The notes: generated by a model not told the origin, from the letters alone. A stretch of DNA of 64,000 bases from Mycobacterium sp. 1274761.0 (GCF_001668615.1 NZ_LZMC01000063.1:1-64000), one strand, 5' to 3'. Positions 16,966-28,412 are shown, counted from the stretch's first letter. Numbers and translations are program-made.

Positions 16966-19044
16966 GTGCCCGTCGACTGGAAAAACGCACCACTGCAGCC
17001 GGCGGCCGGGCAGGTCGAGTCGACGGTCCGCGAGGCGGGCGGCGTGGTGCTCATCGGGCGGGCCGGGGCGGGTAAGACGACGGTGGCCCGCGCCGCGAGC
17101 GAACAGCTCGACGGGCCGACGGCATGGGTGACCGGGACGGTGTCGGACCGCGTCGTCCCGTTCGCAGCAGTGCGCGACCTCGTCGACGTGCCCGACGACG
17201 GCAAGACGGCCGCGGTGCTGCGGGCAGCCAGGGAGTCCGTTGCCGACGGGCTGCTGCTGGTCGTCGATGACGCGCATCTGCTCGACCATCTTTCGGCGAC
17301 GCTGGTGTACCAACTCGCCATCGGCGGCGCGGTGCGGCTGCTGGTCACCGTGGATCCCGATGAGGGCGCGCCGGATTCCATCACCGCGCTGCAGCTGGAC
17401 AACGTGCTGCCGCGCATCGAACTCGCGGCGGCGCCCATGGACCGCAAGCGGCTGGACGCATCGGTGCGTGAATTCGTCGCGGCGCTTCCCGCCGAGGCGC
17501 AGGCGGTGCTGGAGGTTCTGGCCGTCGCCGATCCGATGCCGCTGACCGACATGACGGCACTGGCTGGTGAGGGTGCCGTGCAGGCCGCGGTGAGCGCGGA
17601 TGTCGTTCATGTTGCTCACGACGTGGCGCGCGCGACGCACCCGCTCTACGCCGACGCGATCCGTGCGCAGCTGTCGGACGCCGATCTGCAGGCGCGACGT
17701 GCCGCACTCTATGAACTGATGTCGGCCCGAGAGCCCCACGATGTCGTCGACCGGCTCCGGCTGGCTGTGCTGGCGCTCGACAGCGACAACTCCCAACCGG
17801 TATCGGATGTGGTGGCCGCGGCGGCCGATGCGTTGCGGCTCGGCGATCTGCCGCTGAGCGAGCGGCTCGGCGAGGCGGTGCTGGCCCGCGACCCCGATCT
17901 CGACGCGCGGCTGACGCTGGCGCAGGCGTTGGCGTGGCAGGGCCGCGGGCGCGAGGCCGACGAGGTGCTCGCCGCCGTCGACCCGGCCGGCCTGTCGGAC
18001 ACGGAGTTGATGGCGTGGGCGCTGCCGCGGGCGGCCAACCAGTTCTGGATGTTGTCGGAGCCGGAACGGGCGACGGCGTTTCTGCAGACGACCCGCAAGC
18101 GCGTCACGTCGCCGGCAGCGCAGACGACGGTGGACGCGCTGTCGGCCACGTTCGCGATGAACGCGGGCCGTCCGGGCCGGGCGCTGGAGCTCGCGCAGGA
18201 GGTGTTGGCATCGCCGTACGCCGACGACACCGCGGTGGGTTGGTCGGCTGCCGCGGCGGCGCTCAGCTGCGCCCGGATGGGCCGGTTCACCGACGTCGAC
18301 GCTCTCGCGGAGCGCGCGATGGCCGCGCAGCATCCGGGCCTGCTGCGCTTCACAAGCGGGTTCGGTCAGACGTCGGCGCTGGTGATGGCCGGCGAGTTGG
18401 ATCGGGCGCAGGCGCTTGCGCAGCAGCTGACCGACTTCGCGCAGATGCAGCAGCCGGGGCGGGCGATCGGTGAGGTGCTGGTGGCCGACGTGCTGCTGGC
18501 GCGGGGCGCGGCCGCTGACGCCGCAACACTGTTGCGCGGTGCGGCTGAGGCGTTGGCGCCGACCGGGTATTCGTGGGGGCCGCTGGCGTTGATGCTGCTG
18601 AGCCGCGCGCTAGGCGAGCTCGGCGAGATGGGCGAGGCGTCAAAGATGTTGGCGCGGGCTGAGTCTCGGCACGGGCTGAAGTCGATGCTGTTCGCGCCGG
18701 AGCTGGCGTTGGGCAGGGCGTGGACGACGGCCGCGCGCCGCGATCCGGCGGAAGCACGCTCGGTGGCGCGCGGAGCGGGCCGCGCAGCTGAACGCGGCGG
18801 CCAGCACGCCGTGGCGTTGCGCGCGTATCACGACGCGGTGCGGCTCGGCGATATCCGGGCCGTCGACGCGCTCACCCGGCTCTCCGATGTCGACTGCGTA
18901 TTCGGCAGGCTCGCGTTGCAGCACGCCCGCGCCTTCGTCGCCGGTGACGCCGATGACCTGCAAGCGGTGTCGGCCGCGTTCAGCGACATCGGCATGATGG
19001 CCGCCGCGGCCGATGCGGCCCGACAGGCCGAATCCGCCGGCTAA
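16966..19044 (+). CDS. AAA/STAND ATPase with helical-repeat C-terminus (Rv1204c type)
   Basis: This 692-residue protein has a Walker A GRAGAGKTT at about 31-39 and Walker B LLLVVDDAHLL near 95-105, as in AfsR/MalT-type regulators, followed by ~400 residues of Ala/Leu-rich TPR-like helices. Unlike LuxR/MalT proteins no C-terminal helix-turn-helix is evident, so it is better called a STAND-like ATPase of unknown output. GTG 16966 follows TAAACT by 7 nt, with no Shine-Dalgarno, so a leaderless start is likely. It ends at the large palindrome at 19045. Confidence 0.75.
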   Translation: MPVDWKNAPLQPAAGQVESTVREAGGVVLIGRAGAGKTTVARAASEQLDGPTAWVTGTVSDRVVPFAAVRDLVDVPDDGKTAAVLRAARESVADGLLLVVDDAHLLDHLSATLVYQLAIGGAVRLLVTVDPDEGAPDSITALQLDNVLPRIELAAAPMDRKRLDASVREFVAALPAEAQAVLEVLAVADPMPLTDMTALAGEGAVQAAVSADVVHVAHDVARATHPLYADAIRAQLSDADLQARRAALYELMSAREPHDVVDRLRLAVLALDSDNSQPVSDVVAAAADALRLGDLPLSERLGEAVLARDPDLDARLTLAQALAWQGRGREADEVLAAVDPAGLSDTELMAWALPRAANQFWMLSEPERATAFLQTTRKRVTSPAAQTTVDALSATFAMNAGRPGRALELAQEVLASPYADDTAVGWSAAAAALSCARMGRFTDVDALAERAMAAQHPGLLRFTSGFGQTSALVMAGELDRAQALAQQLTDFAQMQQPGRAIGEVLVADVLLARGAAADAATLLRGAAEALAPTGYSWGPLALMLLSRALGELGEMGEASKMLARAESRHGLKSMLFAPELALGRAWTTAARRDPAEARSVARGAGRAAERGGQHAVALRAYHDAVRLGDIRAVDALTRLSDVDCVFGRLALQHARAFVAGDADDLQAVSAAFSDIGMMAAAADAARQAESAG

Positions 19045-19115
19045 CCCTGACTCGCGAAACGGAATTCCAGCACCGAAAGTACGACTAGCGGCGTGCTGGA
19101 ATTCCGTTTCGCGAG

Positions 19116-19121
<6 letters not shown>
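19045..19121. repeat. Long perfect palindromic element (copy 1)
   Basis: A 29-bp arm (19045-19073, beginning CCCTGACTCGCGAAACGG and ending TTCCAGCAC) is perfectly repeated in inverse at 19093-19121, around a 19-nt loop beginning CGAAAG. It fills the whole gap between two convergent genes and supplies the TGA stop of the ABC-F gene (19116-19118). It could act as a bidirectional terminator, but a related sequence with the same loop length at 49535-49597 shows that it is a dispersed element. Confidence 0.9.
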
Positions 19122-20705
<1,584 letters not shown>

Positions 20706-20822
20706 GTGAGAGCTCGTGATTCACGGAAGCGGGACGGAAACATCGATTCGGGCAGCCCCGAAAGGCCCAGAAAGGCCCCGAAAGACATCGTCAACTCACA
20801 TGCGTCCAGGCTAGGCGTCGCG

Positions 20823-21887
20823 TCAAGCGGTTAAATAGCCGCGCAACATCTCGGTGGCGGCGGTGATCGCAGCCACCTCGACGCCTTCGTCCATGCGGTG
20901 GGCAAGGTTCGGGTCGCCGGGCCCGAAGTTGACCGCTGGCACGCCCAGCGCCGCGAAGCGCGCCACGTCGGTCCAGCCGTACTTCGCTCGCACCTGTCCG
21001 TCTGCGGCGTCGACCAGCGCGGCGGCGGCCGGCTTGGTCAGTCCGGGCAATGCTCCTGCGGCGGCATCCGTCTGCTCGATGTCCACGTCGAGGCCGTCGA
21101 GCACCTCGCGCACATGCTCACCGGCCTGCTCGACGGTGCGGTCCGGCGCGAAGCGGTAATTGACCGTCACCGACGCCGTATCGGGAATGACGTTGCCGGC
21201 CACGCCGCCGTCGATGCGCACGGCGGACAACCCTTCGCGGTAGACACATCCGTCGATGTCGACGCTGCGCGCCTCGTAACGCCGCAGCCGGTCGAGCACC
21301 GCGCCCAGTTTGTGAATGGCGTTGTCGCCCAACCATGATCGCGCCGAATGCGCTCTGGTGCCGTGAGCGCTCACCACGACGCGCAGCGTGCCCTGGCAGC
21401 CGGCTTCGATGTACCCCCCGGACGGCTCGCCGAGAATCGCCACGTCGGCCCGCAGCCAGTCCGGCAGTTCCCGCTCGATGCGGCCCAAACTGTTTGCCGC
21501 GGCTTCGATTTCCTCGCAGTCGTACATGATCAGCGTGATGTCGTGGGCCGGCTCGTCGATGGTGGCGGCCAGATGCAGGAACACCGCATCACCGGACTTC
21601 ATGTCGGACGTCCCACAGCCGTGCAGCACGCCGTCGGCCAACCTGCTCGGCACGTTGTCGGCGATCGGAACGGTGTCGAGGTGTCCGGCGAGGATCACCC
21701 GCGACGACAGGCCGCGGTGGGTCCGGGCCAGCACGCTGTTGCCCGTGCGGAGGATCTCGAATCCTGTGGTCTGGTCGCGAAGCGCGGCTTCGACCTCGTC
21801 AGCGATGCGCTGCTCATGGCGCGACTCGCTGGGAATGTCCACCAGCGCCGCGGTCAGCGTGATCGGATCGCCGCGAAGATCGAGCAC
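20823..21887 (-). CDS. dapE: Succinyl-diaminopimelate desuccinylase
   Basis: This 354-residue M20-family zinc peptidase hydrolyses N-succinyl-LL-DAP in the lysine/peptidoglycan pathway. Visible metal and catalytic motifs are AGHLDTVP (His/Asp), [13 protein letters not shown] (bridging Asp), [15 protein letters not shown] (catalytic Glu pair) and the C-terminal LAHRMDE metal histidine. GTG 21887 follows a TAGCCT -10 box by 8 nt, so translation is probably leaderless. It is divergent from dapD, an earlier enzyme of the same pathway. Confidence 0.93.
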   Translation of the reverse strand: MLDLRGDPITLTAALVDIPSESRHEQRIADEVEAALRDQTTGFEILRTGNSVLARTHRGLSSRVILAGHLDTVPIADNVPSRLADGVLHGCGTSDMKSGDAVFLHLAATIDEPAHDITLIMYDCEEIEAAANSLGRIERELPDWLRADVAILGEPSGGYIEAGCQGTLRVVVSAHGTRAHSARSWLGDNAIHKLGAVLDRLRRYEARSVDIDGCVYREGLSAVRIDGGVAGNVIPDTASVTVNYRFAPDRTVEQAGEHVREVLDGLDVDIEQTDAAAGALPGLTKPAAAALVDAADGQVRAKYGWTDVARFAALGVPAVNFGPGDPNLAHRMDEGVEVAAITAATEMLRGYLTA

Positions 21888-21895
21888 AATTCACC

Positions 21896-21950
21896 AGGCT
21901 AGCGGGTCACTTCCGCGGGCAGACACCGCCGGAACCGCATCCAGTAACCT
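21896..21950. promoter_or_regulatory. Divergent dapE/dapD promoters (leaderless pair)
   Basis: The minus-strand TAGCCT at 21901-21896 lies 8 nt before the dapE GTG, and the plus-strand TAACCT at 21945-21950 lies 8 nt before the dapD GTG. Neither gene has a Shine-Dalgarno sequence. The 71-bp gap therefore holds two back-to-back promoters whose transcripts should begin at or beside the start codons. Confidence 0.6.
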
Positions 21951-21958
21951 CTTGCAGC

Positions 21959-22906
21959 GTGACCCGAGCAGCTTCTGGCGTCGGCGTGGCGACGATCGCC
22001 GCCGACGGAACCGTCCTCGACACGTGGTTTCCTGCCCCCGAATTGGCAGGTGACGGCCCGTCGGGCACCGTTCGCCTCTCCGTGGCCGAAGTGCCCGCGG
22101 AGCTGGCCGAGCTGGCGGGCCGCGACCACGATCGCGACGTCGACATCGTGGTGGTGCGCACAGTGATCGCGTCGTTGGAGGACAAGCCGACCGACACTTA
22201 CGACGCCTACCTGCGGCTGCACCTGCTCTCACACCGGTTGATCCAGCCGCACGGCGCCAGCGTCGATGGCATCTTCGGCGTTTTGGCGAACGTGGTGTGG
22301 ACGAATTTCGGGCCGTGCGCCGTCGACGGTTTCGAGGCCGTGCGGGCCCGGCTGCGCCGCCACGGCGCGGTGGCCGTGTACGGCATCGACAAGTTCCCGC
22401 GGATGGTCGACTACGTCACTCCGACGGGCGTCCGCATCGCCGACGCGGACCGGGTTCGCCTCGGCGCCCACCTGGCGGCGGGGACAACCGTAATGCACGA
22501 GGGCTTTGTGAACTTCAACGCGGGCACGCTGGGCGCGTCGATGGTGGAGGGCCGGATTTCGGCGGGTGTCATCGTCGACGACGGCTCAGACGTCGGGGGC
22601 GGCGCGTCGATCATGGGCACGTTGTCGGGCGGCGGCACCGAAGTGATTTCGGTCGGCAAGCGATGCCTGCTCGGCGCCAACTCCGGGTTGGGCATTTCCT
22701 TGGGCGACGACTGCATCGTCGAGGCCGGTTTGTACGTGACCGCGGGCACGAAGGTGCAGACGGCGGACGGCAAGACGGTCAAGGCTCGCGAACTGTCGGG
22801 CGCCGACAACCTTCTGTTCCGCCGCAATTCGCTCAGCGGCGCAGTCGAGGTCGTCAAGCGCGACGGTACGGGCATCACGCTCAACGAGGCGTTGCACGCC
22901 AACTAG
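21959..22906 (+). CDS. dapD: Tetrahydrodipicolinate N-succinyltransferase
   Basis: This 315-residue trimeric enzyme succinylates tetrahydrodipicolinate using succinyl-CoA. It has an N-terminal domain, a mixed central domain and a C-terminal left-handed beta-helix built from hexapeptide repeats ([50 protein letters not shown] region; the conserved catalytic MVEGRIS glutamate is present). GTG 21959 is a leaderless-type start. The 3' end overlaps the convergent fadD36 end by 26 bp. Confidence 0.94.
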   Translation: MTRAASGVGVATIAADGTVLDTWFPAPELAGDGPSGTVRLSVAEVPAELAELAGRDHDRDVDIVVVRTVIASLEDKPTDTYDAYLRLHLLSHRLIQPHGASVDGIFGVLANVVWTNFGPCAVDGFEAVRARLRRHGAVAVYGIDKFPRMVDYVTPTGVRIADADRVRLGAHLAAGTTVMHEGFVNFNAGTLGASMVEGRISAGVIVDDGSDVGGGASIMGTLSGGGTEVISVGKRCLLGANSGLGISLGDDCIVEAGLYVTAGTKVQTADGKTVKARELSGADNLLFRRNSLSGAVEVVKRDGTGITLNEALHAN

Positions 22907-24302
22907 ACGTCATCTCCTTCTTCAGCACCTTGCCCATCGCGTTGCGGGGCAAGGCGTCGACGACGCGCACTTCCCGCGGCCGCTTGTGTACCGAAAGCTG
23001 TTCTGCCACATACTCGATGAGAGCCTGCGGATCGGCGTCGCCGACGACGAAGGCGACGATGCGCTGGCCCAGATCGTCGTCGGGAACACCGACGACGGCG
23101 GCTTCGGCCACCCCGGGATGTCCGAGCAACACGGTTTCGATCTCGCCCGCACCGACCCGGAAGCCGCCCGTCTTGATCAGGTCCACCGATTCCCGGCCGA
23201 CGATGCGGTGCATGGCATCACCGTCGATGACCGCCGCGTCACCTGTGCGGTACCACCCGTCGGGGTCGAAGGCCGCCGCGGTCGCATCCGGCCGGTTAAG
23301 GTAACCGTCGAAGATCGTCGGCGCCTTGACTTGCAGGGCCCCAATGGTTTCGCCGTCATGCGGCACGGGCGCGCCGTCGTCATCGACCAACCGCGTCTGC
23401 ACCTCGCGCAGCGGAAGACCAACCCAGCCAGGCCGTCGCTCCCCGGCTGCGAAAGTGCTGACGGTGATCAGGGTTTCGCTGGCGCCGTACCGCTCCACCG
23501 GCGGGTGGCCGGTGAGTTCGGCGAGCCGGTCGAACACCGGCACGGGCAGCGCCGCGCTGCCCGACACCAGCAACCGGGCGGATGACAGCGCCCTCGCGGT
23601 GTCGGGCTCCCCCACGATTCGCGACCACACCGTCGGCACGCCGAAATACAGGGAACCACGAGCTTCGGCGTACCCGGCCGGCGTCGGTTTTCCCGTGTGC
23701 ACGAAGCGGTTTCCGATCCGCAGCGACCCCAGCAGACCCAACACCAGACCGTGGATGTGGAACAGCGGAAGCCCGTGCACCAGCGTGTCTTCCGGCGTCC
23801 ACTGCCACGCCTCGGCGAGTGCGTCGATGTCGGCGGCGATCGCACGGCGGCTCACGATGACGCCCTTCGGCGGACCCGTGGTCCCCGAGGTGTACATGAT
23901 CAGCGCGGTCGCCTCGGGCGACGGTTCGGGATAGCGGTGCCACGAGCGGGCGTGCAGTCGCACCGGGATATGCGGCAGACCTTCCGGCTCCTCTGGCCGC
24001 TCACCGAGCCACAGCTGTGCACCGGAATCGGTGAGAATGTGGCGCCGTTCGGCCGCGCCGACATCGGCGGGCACCGGGACCACCGGCACCCCGGCGATCA
24101 GGCAGCCGGTCACGGCCAACACCGTGGTGGCGGTCGGGCGGGCCAGCACGGCCACCCGCTGGGCACCGGCGATGCGTTCGGCCACCGATGTCGCAGCGCC
24201 GACCAGATCGCTGCGACTGAGCGTGGCACCGTCGATGCGCACCGCGTCGGCCAGGTCGGCGCCGTTGGCGACGGCCGCAGGGTTCAGCGAGGCCAGCAAC
24301 AC
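22881..24302 (-). CDS. fadD36: Acyl-CoA synthetase FadD36 (malonyl-/short-chain acyl-CoA ligase type)
   Basis: This 473-residue adenylate-forming ligase has the P-loop [40 protein letters not shown], and the C-terminal lysine region [13 protein letters not shown]. The sequence matches my memory of M. tuberculosis FadD36 (Rv1193), which begins [11 protein letters not shown] 24302, 7 nt after TAGCCT on the minus strand, gives that N-terminus; the in-frame codons upstream are part of the divergent gene. Substrate is not determined by the sequence. Confidence 0.88.
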   Translation of the reverse strand: MLLASLNPAAVANGADLADAVRIDGATLSRSDLVGAATSVAERIAGAQRVAVLARPTATTVLAVTGCLIAGVPVVPVPADVGAAERRHILTDSGAQLWLGERPEEPEGLPHIPVRLHARSWHRYPEPSPEATALIMYTSGTTGPPKGVIVSRRAIAADIDALAEAWQWTPEDTLVHGLPLFHIHGLVLGLLGSLRIGNRFVHTGKPTPAGYAEARGSLYFGVPTVWSRIVGEPDTARALSSARLLVSGSAALPVPVFDRLAELTGHPPVERYGASETLITVSTFAAGERRPGWVGLPLREVQTRLVDDDGAPVPHDGETIGALQVKAPTIFDGYLNRPDATAAAFDPDGWYRTGDAAVIDGDAMHRIVGRESVDLIKTGGFRVGAGEIETVLLGHPGVAEAAVVGVPDDDLGQRIVAFVVGDADPQALIEYVAEQLSVHKRPREVRVVDALPRNAMGKVLKKEMTSSWRATPR

Positions 24303-24309
24303 GTCAGCG

Positions 24310-24336
24310 AGGCTACCTGCCGATGCTCGGCATACT
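24310..24336. promoter_or_regulatory. Divergent promoters of fadD36 and the NUDIX gene
   Basis: Only 40 bp separate the two start codons. The minus-strand TAGCCT (24315-24310) precedes the fadD36 GTG by 7 nt, and the plus-strand CATACT (24331-24336) precedes the NUDIX GTG by 6 nt. Both are leaderless arrangements, and the -35 region of each promoter must lie within or beyond the other gene's start. Confidence 0.5.
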
Positions 24337-24342
24337 GTGCGC

Positions 24343-24876
24343 GTGAGTGAGATCAAGCGCGTCGCGTCCCGTGAGGTGTACCGCAACGCCTGGATGACGG
24401 TGCGCGAGGACAAGGTGCGCAGGCCCGACGGGTCCGACGGTGTCTACGGCGTCATCGACAAGCCGTGGTATGCGCTGATCATCCCCCGCGATGGCGACCG
24501 GTTTCGCCTCGTGGAGCAGTTCCGGTATCCGCTCGGTTTGCGCCGTTGGGAGTTCCCGCAAGGCACGGCGCCTGGGCGGGCCGATCTCGATCCCGTCGAG
24601 CTCGCGCATCGCGAGCTGCGTGAGGAGACGGGGTTGCGCGCTGAATCCATGGTTGCGATCGGACTGCTCGACGTTGCGGCCGGGATGAGCAGCCAGCGCG
24701 GACGCGTGTTCGTGGCCACCGGTATCACCGAGGGCGACCACGACCGCGAGCACACCGAACAGGATATGCACAGCGAATGGTTCACCCGCGTCGAGCTCGA
24801 ACGGATGATGCGGGACAACGAAATCACCGACGCGCAGTCGCTGGCGGCGTGGACACTGTTCCTGCTGACCGAATGA
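24343..24876 (+). CDS. NUDIX hydrolase (ADP-ribose pyrophosphatase-like)
   Basis: This 177-residue protein has the NUDIX box from GTAPGRADLDPVELAHRELREETGL, with the REL-REETGL core at about 95-106, preceded by the WEFPQG motif seen in ADP-ribose and GDP-mannose pyrophosphatases. Likely reaction is hydrolysis of a nucleoside-diphosphate-linked metabolite; the substrate cannot be read from sequence. GTG 24343 is chosen since it lies 6 nt after CATACT. The longer reading upstream overlaps fadD36 in antisense. Confidence 0.85.
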   Translation: MSEIKRVASREVYRNAWMTVREDKVRRPDGSDGVYGVIDKPWYALIIPRDGDRFRLVEQFRYPLGLRRWEFPQGTAPGRADLDPVELAHRELREETGLRAESMVAIGLLDVAAGMSSQRGRVFVATGITEGDHDREHTEQDMHSEWFTRVELERMMRDNEITDAQSLAAWTLFLLTE

Positions 24877-24897
24877 CGAGATACCCGTCAGACCGAT

Positions 24898-25179
24898 TCA
24901 ATTGTTCGTGTCCGGGCAATCGACGTCGACATAGACAGTCGTGAACCCCGATGCCTTGTTTGACGTAGCGGGGTTGTGAACGCCTGTGACAACGCAATTC
25001 GACAGCGATCCCGTGACGGTGCCGTTGATCATCACGGCAAAGCCTTCGTCTTTCAAGCTCTGCACCACGTCGCTTGCCGACCCAGTACTGCTCGGAGCAG
25101 CCATGGCCACCCCGGTCGAACACATTGCGGCGGCCACCATCACGGCAGCCGCACCGCTCACGATCGCACTAGTTGTCAT
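24898..25179 (-). CDS. Small secreted protein of unknown function
   Basis: This 93-residue protein has a cleavable signal peptide (residues 1-28, hydrophobic core then AMAAPSS) and a ~65-residue mature domain with two cysteines (SNCVVTGVHN and VDCPDTNN) that probably pair. The SASDVVQSLKDEGFAVMINGT segment occurs in a family of small mycobacterial secreted proteins with no assigned role. The gene is isolated, convergent with the NUDIX gene and divergent from the next secreted protein gene. Confidence 0.75.
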   Translation of the reverse strand: MTTSAIVSGAAAVMVAAAMCSTGVAMAAPSSTGSASDVVQSLKDEGFAVMINGTVTGSLSNCVVTGVHNPATSNKASGFTTVYVDVDCPDTNN

Positions 25180-25289
25180 GCCTATGAATACGGCTGTGGT
25201 TACACCATGGCACTGAGCCGTTGGCCGAAATTGGGATCGGTAGGAGGGGCTGCGGCCAATACTCGTGGCGCTAACGAAGGGAATCTGCC

Positions 25290-25667
25290 ATGCATCGCAC
25301 GCTCGTCACGAGGTTCGCCACCGCGGCCGCGGTATCAGTGGGTCTGATGGTCGCCGGATTAGGACTGGCGGCAGCCCCCGCACAGGCCGAAGCCTGTTCG
25401 CCGTGGAACGCGAAAACCCCACCATGCGCGCCGCCTGAGGGGCCGCCGGGGACGTGCGACGCCAACGGCGTGTGTGGTCAGCTGTGGTGTCCGGGTTCGG
25501 GGATGCGGAACGTACCGAATTGGGACATGAACGTCTGCCACACTTTTTACTTCGACCGCAACGCCCCGTTGACCGAGCCCGTGATGATCCCGGGCCAGCC
25601 GCCTGGTCCGCCGCCGCCTCCGCCGCCGCCGTGCATACCGTTCGTCACCTGCCTGCCGGGGTTCTGA
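25290..25667 (+). CDS. Secreted Cys/Pro-rich protein of unknown function
   Basis: This 125-residue protein begins with a signal peptide (1-33; GLGLAAAPAQAEA cleavage region), then a Cys-rich middle (CSPWNAKTPPC, CDANGVCGQLWC) and a run of prolines near the C-terminus followed by CIPFVTCLPGF. Cysteine spacing suggests several disulfides in the exported form. AAGGGAA upstream of ATG 25290 is a reasonable ribosome binding site. I do not recognise a characterised homologue. Confidence 0.7.
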   Translation: MHRTLVTRFATAAAVSVGLMVAGLGLAAAPAQAEACSPWNAKTPPCAPPEGPPGTCDANGVCGQLWCPGSGMRNVPNWDMNVCHTFYFDRNAPLTEPVMIPGQPPGPPPPPPPPCIPFVTCLPGF

Positions 25668-25696
25668 CGTCGGACCCCACGCACTCGCCGTAATCG

Positions 25697-26659
25697 TCAG
25701 CGGCGGCGCTCGGCCAGCGCACGCAGGAAGAACGTCAGGTTCGCCGGTCGCTCGGCGATGCGCCTGACGAAATAGCCGTACCACTGCGTGCCGAACGGCA
25801 CATACACCCGCATATGGTTGCCCACCTGGGCCAGCCGCCGTTGCTCTGTATCGCGGATGCCGTAGAGCATCTGGTACTCGAAATCGTCGACACCGCGGTT
25901 GGTTTCGCGGGCGAGCCCGGCTACTGCCTCGATGATCTGCGGGTCATGCGATGCCACCATCGGATAACCCGACCCTGCCATCAGCACGTGAAGGCAGCGC
26001 AGGTACGAGTCGGTGACCTCGCCGGGATCCCGGAACGCCACCGCGGCCGGTTCGTCATAGGCACCCTTGCACAGCCGGATCCGGGCACCCGAAACCGCGA
26101 AGTCCTCGCAATCGCCCAGCGTGCGCTTCAGATAGGCCTGCAAAACGGTGCCCAGCCACGGGAATTCGGCGCGAAGATCTCGCACGATCGACAGCGTCGA
26201 GTCGGTGGTGGTGTGGTCCTCGGCGTCGACGGTCACCCACGCGCCGACGCGTTGGGCCCGCTCGCAGATCGTGTAGGCGTTGTCGCGGGCGATCTTCTCG
26301 CCGTCGCGCGGCAGCGCCTGCCCCAGCGCCGACAACTTCAGCGAGACCTCGAGCGGACGCACCGGACCGGCACTCTCGTCACGTGTGCCGAGCGCATCGA
26401 GCAGGCCGAGGTAGGCCTGTACCGTCTTCTCGGCATCCTCCAACTCGGTGGTGTGCTCGCCCAGATAGTCGATGCTGACCATGCGGCCGCTCTCCCGCAG
26501 TCGCGCAACGGAGTTCACGGCATCGATGATCGTCTCGCCAGGCACGAACCGGTGCACTACCGCCCGGGTGACCGGCAGCCGCTCGGCTGTGTGCCGCAAC
26601 CGGTCGGATCGGCTCACCGCCAGGATCGCCGGCCGCACCACCCGATGGAACAGCGCCAT
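25697..26659 (-). CDS. Proline dehydrogenase
   Basis: This 320-residue monofunctional FAD-dependent enzyme oxidises proline to 1-pyrroline-5-carboxylate. TIM-barrel motifs include SLKLSALG, VTVDAEDHTTTDSTL, VLQAYLKRTLGD, RLCKGAYDEP, MVASHDP and the substrate-binding YQMLYGIRD with YVPFGTQWYGYFVRRIAERPAN. ATG 26659 overlaps the stop of the P5C dehydrogenase gene (TGATG), so the two steps of proline catabolism are translationally coupled, as Rv1187-Rv1188 are. Confidence 0.95.
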   Translation of the reverse strand: MALFHRVVRPAILAVSRSDRLRHTAERLPVTRAVVHRFVPGETIIDAVNSVARLRESGRMVSIDYLGEHTTELEDAEKTVQAYLGLLDALGTRDESAGPVRPLEVSLKLSALGQALPRDGEKIARDNAYTICERAQRVGAWVTVDAEDHTTTDSTLSIVRDLRAEFPWLGTVLQAYLKRTLGDCEDFAVSGARIRLCKGAYDEPAAVAFRDPGEVTDSYLRCLHVLMAGSGYPMVASHDPQIIEAVAGLARETNRGVDDFEYQMLYGIRDTEQRRLAQVGNHMRVYVPFGTQWYGYFVRRIAERPANLTFFLRALAERRR

Positions 26660-28293
26660 CAGTCCGTCTCCATGTGCGGGTAGCGGTGATCTGTTGGGGG
26701 AACGAACGTTTCCTTGATGGACCGGGCAGACGTCCACCGCAGCAGGTTCAGCGCGGAGCCGGCCTTGTCGTTGGTGCCCGACGCCCGCGATCCGCCGAAC
26801 GGCTGCTGTCCGACCACGGCACCCGTCGGCTTGTCGTTGACGTAGAAGTTGCCTGCAGCAAAGCGCAGCCGGTTCTGCGCCTGCAGCACCGCATGACGGT
26901 CATCGGCGATCACCGCGCCGGTCAGCGCATACTTGGCGCCTTTGTCCACCACGTCGAGGATCTGCTCGTAGTCGGAGTCAGGGTACACATACACCGACAG
27001 GATCGGTCCGAAGTATTCGGTGCAGAAGGATTCGTCACCGGGATCGTCGGACAACAGCACGGTGGGCCGGACGAAATAGCCTTCGCTGTCGTCGTATTCA
27101 CCGCCGACGGCGATCGTGACACCGGCAGCGCCCTTCGCGCGTTCGATCGCCTTGACGTTCTTGGCGAACGCGCGGTCGTCGATCAGCGCGCCGCCGAAGT
27201 TCGTCAGGTCAGCGACATCGCCGTAGCGCAGCGCCGCCGTCGCCCCCAGGAAGTCGTCCCCCATGGCCGCCCACACCGATCGCGGGATGAACGCCCGCGA
27301 AGCCGCCGAACACTTCTGGCCCTGGTAGTCGAAGGCGCCGCGGATCAGCGCCGTGCGCAACACGTCGGGCCGTGCCGACGAATGCGCCAGCACAAAATCT
27401 TTTCCTCCGGTCTCGCCGACCAGCCGCGGATAGGTGTGATAGCGGTCGATGTGGCTGCCGACCTCGCGCCACAGGTGCTGGAACGTCGCAGTGGAGCCGG
27501 TGAAGTGAATACCGGCCAATCGCGGATCAGCAAGCGCCACATCGGAAACCGCGATCCCATCGCCGGCGAGAAGGTTGATCACGCCCGGCGGAAGTCCGGC
27601 CTCCTCCAGGAGGTTCATGGTCAGGTATGCGGCGAAGGTCTGCGTCGGCGACGGCTTCCACACCACCGTGTTGCCCATCAGCGCCGCGGCGCTGGGCAAG
27701 TTGCCCGCGATCGCGGTGAAGTTGAATGGGGTGATGGCGTAGACGAATCCTTCAAGCGGCCGGTAGTCGGTACGGTTCCACACTCCGCGGGTGCTGACAG
27801 GCTGCTGCGCCAACACTTCTCGGGCGAAGGCGACGTTGAACCGCCAGAAGTCGATCAGCTCGCAGGCCGAGTCGATCTCAGCCTGGTAGGCCGACTTCGA
27901 TTGGCCGAGCATGGTGGCCGCACACAGTTTCGCGCGCCACGGGCCGGCCAGCAGGTCGGCGGCGCGCAGGAAGACCGCGGCGCGTTCGTCGAACGGCGTG
28001 TTCGCCCAGCCGTCCTTAACCGCCATGGCTGCGTCGATCGCTGCGGTCGCATCGCCGCGCTCGGCGTTGGTGAAGGTGCCCAGCCTGGCGCTGTGGCGAT
28101 GCGGTTGTACGACGTCGACGCGCTGCCCACCGCCCAGCCGGTGGGTGCCGCCGATGACGTGCGGCAGATCGATCGGATCGTGTTCGGAAAGTTCGGCGAG
28201 CGCGCCGACGAGCCGTGCGCGTTCCGGGCTGTTCGGTGCGTAATCGAGAACGGGTTCGTTGGCCGGAGCAGGGACTTCGGTGACGGCATCCAT
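26659..28293 (-). CDS. rocA: 1-pyrroline-5-carboxylate dehydrogenase
   Basis: This 544-residue aldehyde dehydrogenase oxidises glutamate semialdehyde to glutamate. Rossmann/catalytic motifs: GFVYAITPFNFTAIAGNLPSA, ALMGNTVVWKPS, IHFTGST, LVGETGGKDF (general base Glu), and the nucleophile in DYQGQKCSAASR; PFGGSRASGTNDKAG lies at the C-terminus. ATG 28293 gives the N-terminus expected for the family. It precedes and overlaps the proline dehydrogenase gene. It is oriented away from the AidB-like gene end by ~120 bp. Confidence 0.95.
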   Translation of the reverse strand: MDAVTEVPAPANEPVLDYAPNSPERARLVGALAELSEHDPIDLPHVIGGTHRLGGGQRVDVVQPHRHSARLGTFTNAERGDATAAIDAAMAVKDGWANTPFDERAAVFLRAADLLAGPWRAKLCAATMLGQSKSAYQAEIDSACELIDFWRFNVAFAREVLAQQPVSTRGVWNRTDYRPLEGFVYAITPFNFTAIAGNLPSAAALMGNTVVWKPSPTQTFAAYLTMNLLEEAGLPPGVINLLAGDGIAVSDVALADPRLAGIHFTGSTATFQHLWREVGSHIDRYHTYPRLVGETGGKDFVLAHSSARPDVLRTALIRGAFDYQGQKCSAASRAFIPRSVWAAMGDDFLGATAALRYGDVADLTNFGGALIDDRAFAKNVKAIERAKGAAGVTIAVGGEYDDSEGYFVRPTVLLSDDPGDESFCTEYFGPILSVYVYPDSDYEQILDVVDKGAKYALTGAVIADDRHAVLQAQNRLRFAAGNFYVNDKPTGAVVGQQPFGGSRASGTNDKAGSALNLLRWTSARSIKETFVPPTDHRYPHMETD

Positions 28294-28412
28294 GTAGCCA
28301 TGATCCGCCCCGGACTCGCCTTTGGCGCGGATTTCCCTGCGCGAGCAGACGCGCACGCATATATTCCACCGGCGTGTTGCGTGCATTTGCGTCTGCGCGC
28401 GACCGATCGGGC

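Noticed and set aside
16654..18333. 559-codon minus-strand reading opposite the AAA gene
   Set aside because: Its composition is that of a high-GC antiframe. The plus strand has clear Walker motifs and a plausible leaderless start.
22297..23304. 335-codon plus-strand reading across dapD and fadD36
   Set aside because: Both strands are already explained by genes with strong family motifs; this reading has none.
25600..25645. CCGCCG-rich run as a tandem repeat or CRISPR-like array
   Set aside because: It encodes the proline run of the secreted protein. No spaced repeats occur here or elsewhere in the window.
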